DNA of 64,000 nucleotides from Fomes fomentarius (GCA_022606135.1 JABYQN010000001.1:1984001-2048000), one strand, 5' to 3'. Counted from the first letter of the stretch, positions 36,427-47,574 are shown. The notes: generated by a model from the sequence alone, not told the origin. Numbers and translations are program-made.

Positions 36427-37563
36427 TCACTCAAAACGCGCATGCCTGTCGTAGCCCCGGTCACGCTCCCGGTAATCATCGCGCGACGAACGGAAGTCAC
36501 GGTCGCCACCGCGCGGAGGTGCACCAGGCTCTGCGGGACCCCCAGATGGTGTGGTGGAGGGTGGTCCCATTTTGCGCTTGTCACGGTCCTCTTTGAACTT
36601 GATCAACATGTTTCGCAGCTCGTGGTAACCCAAGTGCATCTGCGCAATGTCATGCCCCAGTGTCAGCACCTGGTGGATGGCGGAGTTGCGTGGCTTACCT
36701 TGCCACCGAAGTGGTCAGCCAGACGACGATCGGAGTCGAGCACGGACAGGTACGCGCCGCAGACGTCGCAAACACGTAGCTTTTGGTGGCCGGACGCTCC
36801 GGACGTGTCCGTGAGTTGTTGTAACTCACGCTGCAAGACAAGTAGTTGGTGAAACTGAAACGGTTTGTCTTTGGTGAGGAACGTACCTCCTTGTCTGCCT
36901 TCTCACTCTTCAAAGCTTCAATAGCCGCCATCTCCCGCATGGACTCGTCCACCTTGCCCTGCTCACCCAGCGTCTCAATCTTCTCCGTGCCACCCTGAAT
37001 GGCGAGCTCGATTTCCGCAATTTCCCTCATCTGCGAGAGTGAGTAGAGTGTGCTTGGCATTTCTACTGATTAACGCACCAAGTTCGTCGTCTTCGCGTTC
37101 TCCTCCGGCGTCTTCTCTAGTCTCCGGTGCGCCGCACGAATCCTCCTGTCGCACTCATCCACGAAGGCAAAGATGTTTGACTCGTACTCGGTCTGACACC
37201 GTGCAAATATGGGATCATTGGGGTTCGCTTCGCGGGCAGCGAGGAATTCCGTCTTCAGTCGTTCGGTGTGGGACTTGGGGCAGGCACCAAGGTCCATTTT
37301 CTGTCCAGCGCCGCGTCAGTAGATTTCTCTTCGTCAATGGAGATATTGAAAACGCACAGTGTTGGTGAAGAGGGTGTGTGGGCATGTTCCACATAGAAAG
37401 TTCCTACAAACCTTCTCGTCGGACCATTGGAGGTTTGCGTTCGATACACCCATTGCCTCTGGGCCCATCATTTGCTAGTGACGCCAGTCTCAGCGTAGGT
37501 CGAGGGGAACGGAAGTACACATACTTCGAGAAGCTTGCGTTGCATTTCAGCGAGTCGACCCAT
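36427..37563 (-). CDS. LUC7: LUC7-type U1 snRNP splicing factor
   Basis: LUC7 is a U1 snRNP protein that helps select 5' splice sites. The gene reads from ATG 37563 (MGRLAEMQRKLLE) through several short introns to a stop at 36427. The first zinc finger is VCRNFLCGTCPHTLFTNT followed by KMDLGACPKSH, the CCCH form of the family. A helical region follows (CQTEYESNIFAFVDECDRRI; MREIAEIELAIQ; GKVDESMREMAAIEALKSEK). The second zinc finger is LRVCDVCGAYLSVLDSDRRL..HFGGK..MHLGYHELR, the CCHH form. The tail is short and Arg/Asp/Gly-rich (RDDYRERDRGYDRH) instead of a long RS domain. About 270 residues, normal for fungal LUC7. It sits between the two inverted-repeat arms. Confidence 0.92.
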
Positions 37564-38024
37564 GGTGGGAGATGGAGCGAGTGAGAAAGTCGTTGTAGGT
37601 TGGTCGTCACACAGAGCAAGTGCTACAGCCTACAGCAACTCCACGCAGTCCGAGTTTGCAGATGTTTGTCCCCCCAGTGCAGGCGTTTATTAACAGGGGC
37701 ACACATTTCCGAGCACTAAGTAGAGCAGTCTCCTCATGCCAACACTGTGCTTATCCTTGACTTGAGACCGGTTCCTGTTCTGGCTTTCTCGAGGGTGTCA
37801 ATGCTTGATTGTTCTCGGCACAGCGCGGGTTTGGTAGCGGCTCTGCGTTATGGAGCTAATCTCAAGCGCGCAATGCGGGAGAGGTCTGGAAATCTACGTT
37901 GTCCGTGTCCGTCCTCATTCCCCTGTCACGGTGTTTCATGGGTGTATATTGTTTCTATGCGGCGGTTGTATACAGGTGGGTATAATGATCCGGTTTCTTT
38001 TAGTGCATCCGTCGTAGCCCTTCA
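37564..38024. other. Intergenic region upstream of LUC7
   Basis: I see no gene here. The LUC7 promoter occupies the left part. Diverged inverted-repeat homology begins near 38025. Confidence 0.4.
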
Positions 38025-38913
38025 ATGAGCTCTGTTCATGCGCGTCTGCTCAGAATCGATCAGTTGCATTGCAAATACGAGCACGAGTCGACAACAGCAT
38101 GACAATATGTTACGCATGTCAATGCACTACACCTCACTCTACACGGTCCTTATAGAATGCCATCTGGCCACATCCAGCGTAACATATCCTGCAAACCTGG
38201 TAGAGTTAGTTGATTAAATTTCTGCTTGTCCTTGCAATAGTACACGAAGGCTACAGCTATTTCCGAAATTGGTGGCCGCACAACTCCGACTGACGCGCGC
38301 ACACCTTCGACACGAAAAAGTCAGAAAATACAAACAAATCGACTGTGCCCTTGCCGCTGCATCCCTTGCTCTGAGACTGGTGATATATACTGCTACAAGC
38401 TTCGAAAACACACCTACACCTTCGGAATCTCCATAGATACTCGGGTTTGTAAGTTACAGAAGTCAGATCATCTAGGGACAATCTCGGATTTCTGACGAGG
38501 ATCCGGCCACAGAAACCTCTTCTCTTCGCCCTAGAGCTTCCTAGCACAATATATACACACTCTCTACCATCCATGTGCGATGCTATGTAGCCTATGAGCA
38601 ATTCCGGGCTTCTAATGCCTTGTTCAAAGATGCGGACGTTTGGCGCCCGATGACGTGGTTACTGAGGCAGGCCGAAGAGTGAATTTTGGTACCTCGTGAG
38701 GCATAGAAATCGCTCAATGTGCTCGTTCATGCCTCCCAATGAGTTTTGTCGGTCAATCAAGGGGCCAACGTGAACTGACCTCCCTCATAATTTTCGAATT
38801 TTTCGTGTGCAAAGTGTGCTGTGCAGTTGGGCGCTCGACCACCAAAAATGGAACCAGCTGTAGAATGAGCTCTTGCTTATCGCGGAATTCTATGCAAGAA
38901 GGATCTCCTCGCA
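38025..38913 (-). repeat. Diverged part of the right inverted-repeat arm, split by a transposon
   Basis: Read on the minus strand, 38913-38861 and 38253-38025 are diverged counterparts of 32353-32620. Between them lies the 607-bp element at 38254-38860, which is absent from the left arm. On the minus strand the coding-end counterpart reads GATAAGCAAGAGCTCATTC against GATAAGGAGGAGCTAATCC on the left. Confidence 0.75.
38254..38860. mobile_element. 607-bp TIR element with TA target duplication (MITE, Tc1/mariner-pogo type)
   Basis: The element starts CAGCTATTTCCG and its other end, read inward, starts CAGCTGGTTCCA. Both ends share TTGGTGG at position 16-22, and a second shared block further in (CACACCTTCGACACGAAAAA at about 38300-38320 against CACACTTTGCACACGAAAAA). 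The terminal inverted repeats are thus about 70 bp and imperfect; 18 of the first 25 positions match. Both sides are flanked by TA, the target of Tc1/mariner and pogo transposases. The homologous left locus lacks the insert, an empty site that supports real insertion. No transposase is encoded, so it must have moved with help from an autonomous relative. Confidence 0.75.
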
Positions 38914-39867
38914 GTATTCACCCCAGTCTATCAAGACCATCAGATCATTTGCCTCATCGACGAGTATGTTCGAAGAATTGTGGAGGTCGCCGTGGAGAAT
39001 CTTCTTGCCATGAGCCGTTCTATGAGTATCCCAAGCGCTGACGAACTGGTATCGTATAACCGTGTTCAATGTCTACATGCTGCTCTTAGACATCGCACGA
39101 GCACGAGCTCACTCACTATTTTGCGATAAAGCGAAAAGTCTTGATACTTCATCAGACCTTCAGGCACTTCTGGACCTGCCTCGGTCACCTTGAGTCTGTC
39201 CAGACTGGCAGACCCATTAATGTATTCGAGTGCTAACACCCATGCCTGCTCCTCCCAGGGAATTTTCACCTAGAGAGGTGAGTAGTAAGTTGTCATCCTT
39301 GCACACACAGACACGCATGAGTCATGTAGAACGCACCTCGAAGACACCATACATGTACGGGACAGTCAGGCCCTGGAACTCGAGGAGAGCATCGTACGCA
39401 GCGACAGCGCGCGTGGCGATGGTGAATGGATGCTCATACCGACAATGTGCGAGCCGCATGACTCCATTCTTGTCCATGGGAAGCATCGGAATCCCTGCGT
39501 CACGGTGGGAGGGGGCGATGAACTTGAATAGCACTTGAGTTTTCGTTTTCCCATCATCAGTGATGTCGCACTCTCGTGCTTGCGGTTCTGCCAACCAGAC
39601 CTGTGCTTTGCAGTCAACGCCAGTTTGCAAGGGTACCTTCAACACGTATGTCGTTTCTACGCCAAAAGGAAGGGGAGGGATAGCACGCGCAAACTGCCTG
39701 GTGGGGACCTCGGGTTTGACCAAGACGAGGTTAAGGGGGTATTCCTTCTTGAGATGGTTGTGTAGTGCAGCTGAGAGGTATGCGTCCATCCGGTCGAGAT
39801 AGGTCGAGATTGCAGGTATGTCACCAAATGTGAAAGGCCTGGGGTCGAACTTGGGAATAGAGGTCAT
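38890..39867 (-). pseudogene. Kinase-like protein, copy B, with replaced and shortened C-terminus
   Basis: Exons 39867-39337, 39269-39117 and 39045-38890 mirror copy A and encode the same protein up to IDWGEY. After that point the sequence changes and reads CEEILLA then stop, so about 35 C-terminal residues of copy A are lost. The diverged tail and then the 607-bp element follow. The catalytic HGDLHNSSNILVD and IDWGEY remain, so some activity is conceivable; I label it a pseudogene because the fold's last helices are gone. The start is 206 bp from the NARS2 start on the opposite strand, so the two share an upstream region. Confidence 0.6.
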
Positions 39868-40003
39868 AGCGATAGTTTGAGTGATACGAAAGGATAGAAC
39901 GGGGTGTTGACGTGTTGATGTGGGTGCCTCCCTGTGCCTCCTTGCTAGCCGGCGGTTGGGTTTGATTTTCCCTGCTCTTCCGCTCATAGTCAGATTTTGA
40001 CTC
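38914..40003 (-). repeat. Right arm of the near-identical inverted repeat
   Basis: The reverse complement of this segment equals 31263-32352 apart from one noticed substitution. The outer edge at 40003 is sharp: beyond it the sequence runs into the NARS2 5' end with no similarity to the left flank. The inner edge at 38914 is where near-identity changes to diverged homology. Confidence 0.93.
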
Positions 40004-40073
40004 AAAACAGCATTTGGCCGTGTACGCATCACCGGCGCTTCTCCACCACATCATCCGCGGACCGTCACGACCG

Positions 40074-41692
40074 ATGCTTGCTCGCCGGTTCCTGTCCACC
40101 ACATCCCTTCCTCCGACCATCCGCCAGTTGCTTGCTTCTTCGTCAGCCCCTTCTGCCTCGATACAAGTTGATGGTTGGGTCAAGTCCATCCGCAGGCAGA
40201 AGAAGGTCGCATTCGCGGTCATTTCGGACGGCTCTTCCGAGGCCGGATTGCAGGCTGTCTTCACCGACGTGAACCTGGCCAAACAGTATGTCGTGTGCGA
40301 TACAGCCTGCGTCGCGGACAAAGGCTCACCTCACGCGCAGGCTTACAAATGGAGCGAGCGTACGACTACGCGGTACGTTGGCGGACAGCCCTGGCGCGAG
40401 ACAGGCAAAAGAGCTCCAGGTCGCTGAGGCGGAAGTTCTCGGAGAATGTGATCCAGAGGTACGTGGTTGCCTTTGTGCTAGGCTCACTCGTGGATTCATG
40501 GTATGTAGACGTACCCCATGCAAAAACAAGCGTTGACCGTGGAATTCTTGAGAGACCACTGTCACCTTCGCGCGCGAACAAGAGAGATCGGGGCCATGCT
40601 ACGACTGCGTGATACCATCACTAGAGGGATACATGACTACTTCCAGGTCTGTATGTAACCTCCACTTTATGGGTTCATTCACTGAAAGTGCAGCAGGAGA
40701 ATGGGTTTGTACACATACACACGCCCATAACAACCTCTAATGACTGCGAAGGCGCAGGCGAGACCTTCCGCGTCGTCCCCTCGACCCCACCCTCCTCCGC
40801 TGACACAACAATAGTGGATGTCAAACCGTCAGAATACTTCGGCCACCCCGCTTACCTGACCGTTTCCTCCCAACTCCACCTCGAAGCTATCGCCTCTTCC
40901 CTGTCGCGCGTATACACGCTCTCACCCTGCTTCCGCGCCGAGCGGTCTCAAACATCGCGACACCTCGCCGAGTTCTGGATGCTCGAAGCCGAATGGGCCT
41001 TCACCTCCTCCGTCTCCTCTGTCTCCTCACTCGTCGAGGACGCGATTCGCCACGTCCTCACCACGCACGCCACCAGCCCGGACATGGACACTCTCTGGAA
41101 GCACCACTCTAGTCTCTCCAGCGACCAAGCCCAAGCCCGTCGTGCAGAAATCCAGTCCTTCGCCACCTCCCCCAAACCCTGGACACGCCTCACCTACACC
41201 GAGGCGATCGACCTCCTCTCAGCGCACCACGCACAAACCGGCGCATTCGTCTACCCGCCCGAATGGGGCGCGGGCCTGCAGAGCGAGCACGAGCGCTGGC
41301 TTGCGGACGTGCACGCCCGCGGACCTGTGTTCGTCACGGACTACCCCGCGTCCCTCAAGCCGTTCTACATGCGCCTGAACGACTCTACCGAGGCCGACAG
41401 GCAGGCGGGCCGGGAGACCGTCGCGTGCTTCGACCTGCTCGTTCCCGGGCTGGGTGAGCTCGTTGGCGGGAGCCTCCGTGAAGAACGCGCGGGGTTGCTG
41501 GAGGCTGCACTAGACCGGCACGGGCTGGACAAGGCGGAGTATGGGTGGTATTTGGATCTGAGGAGGTATGGCAGCGCGCCACATGGGGGATTCGGGCTTG
41601 GGTTTGAGCGGCTGATCAGCTGGATGAGTGGGATTGAGAGTGTCAGGGAGTGCGTGGCGATGCCGAGGTGGGCGGGGAGGATGTTGTTGTGA
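40074..41692 (+). CDS. NARS2: Mitochondrial asparaginyl-tRNA synthetase
   Basis: A class IIb aminoacyl-tRNA synthetase that charges mitochondrial tRNA-Asn. Four exons, 40074-40285, 40341-40458, 40509-40646 and 40697-41692, give 487 residues. The start MLARRFLSTTSLPPTIRQLL is a typical mitochondrial presequence. The OB-fold anticodon-binding domain follows (IQVDGWVKSIRRQKKVAFAV; GASVRLRGTLADSPG). Motif 1 lies around MLRLRDTITRGIHDYFQENG. Motif 2 is SPCFRAERSQTSRHLAEFWM and motif 3 GFGLGFERLISWMSG. PAYLTVSSQLHLEAIASSLS and FVTDYPASLKPFYMR are also family-typical. The last acceptor is a CAGCAG pair, allowing one extra Gln. The first ATG lies 71 bp past the inverted-repeat edge. Confidence 0.93.
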
Positions 41693-42352
41693 TGTCGATG
41701 CTTCCATGCATGTTCTGAGTTGTGATGTACACACTTCTGTTTGTGCTGCAACCTCAGACGTGATTCATGTCGGCTGTTGTGAATGCGTGGAAGAAAAACT
41801 TGTCTGGGGATGCAAGAAGCTTCAGGAGACTGGTAGGTGGGGTTATAGAGACTATGTGCGATTGTGATGCAGAAGTTTCTCTATGTACACGGCTACTACG
41901 ACTGATTAGAAGACCGGCGGGACCATCAAGACATACGATAATTAGACCCAAAAAAGTACCGTAATTACATCGTGCGGTGCAGCGGATCTGCGAGGAATGG
42001 GATGTGTGCAATGCGGGCATGGAGAGTTGCGGATGCGACGGTGTTGTCTATGCCTATGGATGGATCAATGACATACGAAGGAGCCTGTCAGATGGAATGT
42101 CGTATGAGCTAGCTGGACAAGGAATGATGGACAGAAGGATAACGGAGACACATACATGCTATGAAACAACATGCTGGGAGACGAGTACACAAGAAGAGCC
42201 AGGGGGGGGGAGTCGAGACAAATACCAAGATCAAAGTACTGCGGATTTGTATGTGTGTACAGATGAATTATAGTGAATAGAGGGTAAAAGCGTGGTCAAG
42301 AGATACGATGGCGAGAATGGATGAACAGAGGAAGGTGACGCTGGCTGATTCT
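41693..42352. other. Intergenic region between convergent genes
   Basis: This is the shared 3' flank of NARS2 and the J-domain gene.  No gene, RNA or repeat is evident. Confidence 0.5.
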
Positions 42353-44345
42353 CTAGGCAGCGACAGGAGCTTCTCCTCGGCCCCTTCCGCGACCGCGGCC
42401 ACGGAACTGGCCCCTGCCCCTACCACGACCACGGCCGCGGCAGTTGGATGATTGTGATTTCTGTCCATCATGTGGAGAGCCACCGGCTTGGGCCGAACCC
42501 GGCTCAATGGCGGGAGAAGACGGCCGGTGTTGATCGTTATGTGGGCGGTATGAGCCGCGACGGTTATGCTGGCCCCGGGACGAACGAGTGTTGTTGGCAG
42601 ATGGCGATGTCGACAGAGGTGTCTGAGCATACTCAGAGGCGGCAGAAAGGGGCGAAGCGGTGTGCGAGCGTCCTCCTTCTACTGTAACGGTAGGACGAGG
42701 ACGGCGAGACTGCGCAGACTTGCCATAAGTCGTGAACAGGTTTACGAACTCGTTATACTTGCGCGTTGGCGATATGGTGGACTTGAACGCTTTGCTGTTC
42801 ACGACGCCCCAAGCCTGATCCATTTCCTCTTCCGTGTAGAGATGCTTGTCGAAGACGAGCCAGACCATCTCGGGCTCCTTGGACTCAAGCGCGAGTTGGA
42901 AGTTTGACCCTGTTTCGGGAGAGCGGTAGATGGCTGCGTACTCGTCGTCGTCAGGGGGGTACAATTCGAATAGGTGATTGGCTATCTTGGCGTGACCGCC
43001 TTGAAGAGCTACATGGAACGCAGTCAAGTCCTCTTCATTGCGTTCCTCAGCATCAGCTCCTATATTTGCCAAATCCAGATCAGCACTGCTAGTCCTGATA
43101 GTGTGGTCAGTGCTCCATACCATGCGAACCGAGCCATTCTATGAGCTCGAGGTCCCCGTTGCTCGCAGCAATGTGTAGCAGTGTCTCTTTCGCATCCCTA
43201 GGATGATTCTTGGCGAAGCCCGCAGAATCTGAGTTTTTGCGGAACTCGCCACCTGTGGCGTCCACGTCGTCTTCATAGACACCCTTCTTGACGGCGGCTG
43301 CATCATTCCGCCGCGCAGCAGCGAAGACTTCAGAACGGCGGACTTGCTGTTGCTGTTGCTGCGCCAGTGCCCTCTGTTCCGCGGATTTGCGCGAGGCTTC
43401 GGCTTTTGCCTTCTTCTCGGTGTTCTTGACCCGCTGCCGCTGCTCCGCTTCGCGTCGTTCTGACAAAGTAGTCAAATTCGAGCATGTATAGAATGAGAAG
43501 TGATCATGACATACCGCGCTCGCGCTCCTTTTCCTGGTTGGCCTTGCGATGGGCCTCCTCCCGCGCGCGGCGTTCTGCAGCTTGTTCCTGCTCTTCTCTA
43601 GTACGCCGAAGCCGTTCAGCGTATTGCTGCTGCGTCTCTGGAGGCGTGCTGGGGCGCTGATGAGCGCGATGGTATTCTATATCGACAATTGGATCAGTTG
43701 GAATACCTCATAAGGTGAAAGACATACGGGATTGTGCATAGCGACTGGCACGGCCTCTCAGAACTTCTTCAAAGAGAAACCTGCGACGCGCGATGAGTAA
43801 AGAAGGAAACAAAGGAGCGAGCCACCACGAACCTGTAGAAGTCCATGGACTCCTCAAATTCTGAGTCGTAGTCGTCGAACTCATCATCATCATAGTAATC
43901 CTCATCATCGTAGTCATCATCTTCATAGCCGAATGGATGGTAGAAACCGTGTGAGTGGTCATGCGAATGTGAATGAGTATGGAAGTGGGAGTGGGAGTGA
44001 CTATGAGAGGGGGCCGTCGAACGGTCGAGGTGTTTGAGGAGCGTGTTGTAGGCTTCGCTGATCCGCTGGAATTGAGCGGTTGCGTCCGCGTCGCCGGGAT
44101 TCTTGTCAGGGTGAGTCTTGAGCGCGAGCTGGGAGCACAACGGCAATAGTGTCAGTCAGAGTGAGCGGCACAACGCGCGTCTCGCACCTGCTTATACGTC
44201 GACTTGACCACCTCCAGCGACGCGTCCTGCGTGGGCGTCACGAGTCTCGGGTAAGTCTATGGGTGTTTGTGAGCAGCAAAAGGCGTACCTGGTCGAGGCC
44301 GAGGATGTCATACGCCTCGACGACGGAAGAGTGCTTGTAGACCAT
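42353..44345 (-). CDS. J-domain protein with ankyrin-like repeats and RG-rich tail
   Basis: A predicted Hsp70 co-chaperone of about 550 residues in several exons, from ATG 44345. The J domain is split over the first three exons: [32 protein letters not shown] and [13 protein letters not shown] with the HPD motif. A His/Ser repeat ([20 protein letters not shown]) and an Asp/Tyr-rich stretch follow. Then come [12 protein letters not shown] and a long charged helix ([40 protein letters not shown]). Two ankyrin-like units are visible: [20 protein letters not shown] and [20 protein letters not shown]. The protein ends in an RG/RGG-rich tail ([20 protein letters not shown]), a likely RNA-binding segment. 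This combination suggests a co-chaperone tied to ribosomes or RNA granules, but that is inference. Confidence 0.78.
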
Positions 44346-44637
44346 GGCTGGCGGAGTGGCGGGAGAGCGAGAGGTCGAAGGGAGACGAAAAACGCGCATC
44401 TGTAAGCGCCAGGTCGCGTCCAAATGACACCCGCGTGCCACTCCCACATCAGGCAGGAGGAGGTCAACGCGTCTCGCGTCATTCCGACCACCTCGCGTCA
44501 CCCCAGCTTTGTCCGCTTGGCCACTCACCCACTCTTGACCACATCAACTTTCCTTTGTTCTTGTACGAACCCGAGCGCTGTAGACACCGTGGATTGCCCC
44601 GGCGCGAAGCCAGTCACGTTCGCTGCAGTGGCCACCA

Positions 44638-46303
44638 TGCAGCCCTCACCACCCCCAGGCCTGGCGTCGAACATGTCGCGGTATCCTCTTCTCAAAGCGT
44701 GCCGACCGGGAGCGAGAGCGGGTCTTTTCTCTCGGGGCTGCTGAGCGATAAGTGCGTGTCAATTGTGCTATATCACCGCTGGTAGCTGAAGGAATGTCAT
44801 GAAGCATAGCCCATACTTCCAAGCCGGCTTTGGCATCATGGTATGTTCTACTACCCATCTCTATAAGCTGCCATAAAAGAATTCTCATACGCTGTACCCA
44901 GGGAGTAGGCGTTGCTTTGACTTTCCTGCGTCAAGGCGCCATGCACGCCGCAACCACCCTGCGCAGGCAAATGCTGGTCTCGCTTGAGATGAACAACAAG
45001 GACCCCGCATATGACTACTTCCTCACCTGGATGGCTGCACAGTCCGCGCGCACCCGTGCTGGCGCAGCGCCATGGACAAGCGCCTTCCGTTCGTCCGTCC
45101 CTGGATGCGGAGCCACCAGCTCGGGGTGCAGACACTCCACGAGCAGCGCAAGAACGGTAGTGCGTCAGTATTGTTTAAGCTGGTCGCTGCCCCTGGTACG
45201 CATTACCTCCGCTATGGCAAGATCTGGATGCAGGTCAAGCGCGACCGTGAGACCAAGTCGTCGAATCTCATGACAGGGATACCTTGGGAGACCATCACAA
45301 TCACAACGCTGTCTAGGGATAGAGGCATATTCACCCAGCTGCTGTCGGAGGCGCGCGATCTGGCTATGCGCGGTCAAGAAGGGAAGCTCGTAATCAACAT
45401 TCCATGGGGCATCGAGTGGAAACCCTTCGGCCAACCAAGACGAAAACGACCTATCCGAAGCGTCGTGTTGAAGGAAGGTGTCGCGCAGAAGATTGAGGCG
45501 GATGTGAAGGCGTTTCTGCAACGGAGACAGTGGTACGCGGACCGAGGTATATTGCCATTCGCCTTCCCTATATGATATTGTGCTCAATAGCTGCCATAGG
45601 TATACCGTACCGCCGTGGCTACCTCTTGCACGGTCCCCCGGGGTCCGGCAAATCCTCTTTCATCCAAGCCCTCGCCGGCGAGCTCAACTACGACATATGC
45701 GTGCTCAACCTCTCAGAGCGCGGCCTCGCAGACGACAAGCTCATCCACCTCCTCTCCAACACGCCCGAGCGCAGCTTCGTCCTCATCGAGGACATCGACG
45801 CCGCGTTCAACAAGCGCGTCCAGGCCAGCGCGGACGGGTACCAGTCCTCCGTGACCTTCTCTGGCTTCCTCAACGCACTCGACGGTGTCGCGTCTGGAGA
45901 GGAGCGCATTATCTTTATGACGACGAACCATCCGGAGAACCTCGACCCTGCCCTCATCCGTCCCGGGCGGGTTGACCTTTCCGTCCTCATCGACGATACC
46001 TCGCCCAAGCAAGCACGACGACTGTTCGAGCGGTTCTATGGTTGGGACGAGGCAGCGGAGGGCGAGGTCCCCAACGTATCACAAGCTGAAGGGACTGAAG
46101 GTATTCAGGGCTGGGAGCGTGTCCCAGACTCGCAATTGCAGACGTGGGCAGCCGAGATGGAAGCGATTGTCGAGGAGGAGCAGAGCAGAGGTAGACGGAT
46201 CAGTATGGCAGCGCTGCAGGGCCTGTTCATCAGGAGTGGTGCGCGCGACGCCGTGAAGGACGTCAGAACAATGTTCGTCGAGAGAGAGCGGACGTCGTCG
46301 TAA
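44638..46303 (+). CDS. BCS1: Mitochondrial AAA chaperone BCS1
   Basis: BCS1 translocates the folded Rieske iron-sulfur protein across the inner membrane during complex III assembly. Clear exons: one ending at 44751 (SGLLSD), 44810-44840, 44902 onward, a middle exon to 45546, and 45600-46303. The BCS1-specific N-terminal domain shows [11 protein letters not shown], a short membrane span ([13 protein letters not shown]), [20 protein letters not shown] and [16 protein letters not shown]. The AAA module has [30 protein letters not shown] and [20 protein letters not shown]. Two points are unsettled. The ATG at 44638 is not in frame with the exon ending at 44751, so the true N-terminus is uncertain. 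The frame also changes between 45040 and 45115, needing either a 71-nt intron with a weak donor or a frameshift. Confidence 0.85.
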
Positions 46304-46407
46304 AGTACAGATCAATCTACTACTATATAGAATCCTCCTCTCTTTGAATAACTTACTGTGCGATACAGTGTGTGTGCGTGACGAGAGAAGGGCAGCCTTG
46401 GCAGAAT

Positions 46408-47574
46408 TTAGAAGACAGTTCTCCGCTTGCGTCCGGTGTATTTTGAATCGTTGGGAACGCCTTCTTTGCCTCGTTGGCGGTAGAGCTATGGCAGAATCAG
46501 TACTGGAACCCTATCGCAAGGTTTTGGTAGAGTTTCCGCAGACTGACCTCTTTCTTCTTCAATATCCAATCCTTATCCTTCACATTTTTCCGCCTCCCGC
46601 TCTTCTCCCTCGAGCGCAACCGCTCTCTCCGCTTCTCAAACTGCACCTTCGAGCTCGCCTCCTCATCCTCCTCGCCCTCAAGTCCCTTCGGTACCTGCTG
46701 TGCCACGCCTCCCCCACCCACGAACAAGCACAGGAAGACCTTCCGGGCTTTCTTGGAGTTCGGGTAGTCGACGACGACACCGCCGCCGAACCCGGCCTTT
46801 TGCGCGATTGAGGTGATCAGCTGGATCTGGTCGTCGGATGTGGGGTAGAACTGCAGGACCGCGCGAGAGGGGTTCTTGAGTGCGGCGTGCAACGTTGTGA
46901 AGAAGCGTGTGAGGCGGTGTGGTGGAGAGGAAGTTGGATGTGAGGTCTCGGCGTTGAGGAGCCATTGGAGAACGGATATACTGTGTGCGCATGGGCACGT
47001 AGGGGAGGAGAGTCGGGCTTCAGGTGTGCTTATGTGACAGGAAAGAGAGAGAGATGAACCGACCTGATCGCACCGTCAAAGCTGCCGGGTCGGAAACCAA
47101 ATCCTTGGCCGATATCTTGCAGGAACAGATCGCCTTCGACTTCCCGCTCGAGCGCGACCTCTTCCGGGCTTTTGCTTCAGCATGCATACTGAACCAGGGG
47201 GTTTTGCACCCACCTAGCATACTCGGCGCAATATCCACACCAACCCACAAGTACCCCTCCTCATCCAGGATCTCACCCGACAGCCCCGAGCCGCACCCTA
47301 TGTCGAGGAGGAACGCAGGCTCGTCCGGAGGTAAGGTGAGCAGCTCGAGCGCGCGGTAGGTCATGTCCGCCTGGATCTGCTGTATGCGGGAGCTATGTGA
47401 GGTCAACTCGCGTGTGCGGCCCGCGACAACATGGATTGCAGAACGCACTTGTTTGTGTACTTCTTCGCTTCGGTGTCTCCATAGTACTGCGGAAGATCTA
47501 AGTCAGGGATGGCCGGCGTGCAGAGGGCTGGAGCGTACGATTTCTGGGGGTGCGACGAGTTCGGGTCGTGACAT
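46408..47574 (-). CDS. BUD23: BUD23, 18S rRNA (guanine-N7) methyltransferase
   Basis: BUD23 with TRM112 methylates a guanine of 18S rRNA (G1575 in yeast) during small-subunit maturation. It starts at ATG 47574 with [12 protein letters not shown], joined to [11 protein letters not shown] and [18 protein letters not shown]. The SAM site is [17 protein letters not shown] followed by [13 protein letters not shown]. Later come [40 protein letters not shown] and [20 protein letters not shown]. The basic C-terminus, KDWILKKKE joined to [20 protein letters not shown], matches the conserved BUD23 tail. At least four introns. The stop at 46408-46410 is only 104 bp from the convergent BCS1 stop. About 290 residues, normal size. 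Confidence 0.92.

Noticed and set aside
38257..38601. A 114-codon minus-strand frame inside the 607-bp TIR element, considered as transposase remnant
   Set aside because: It has no DDE or helix-turn-helix pattern and runs into the terminal repeat.
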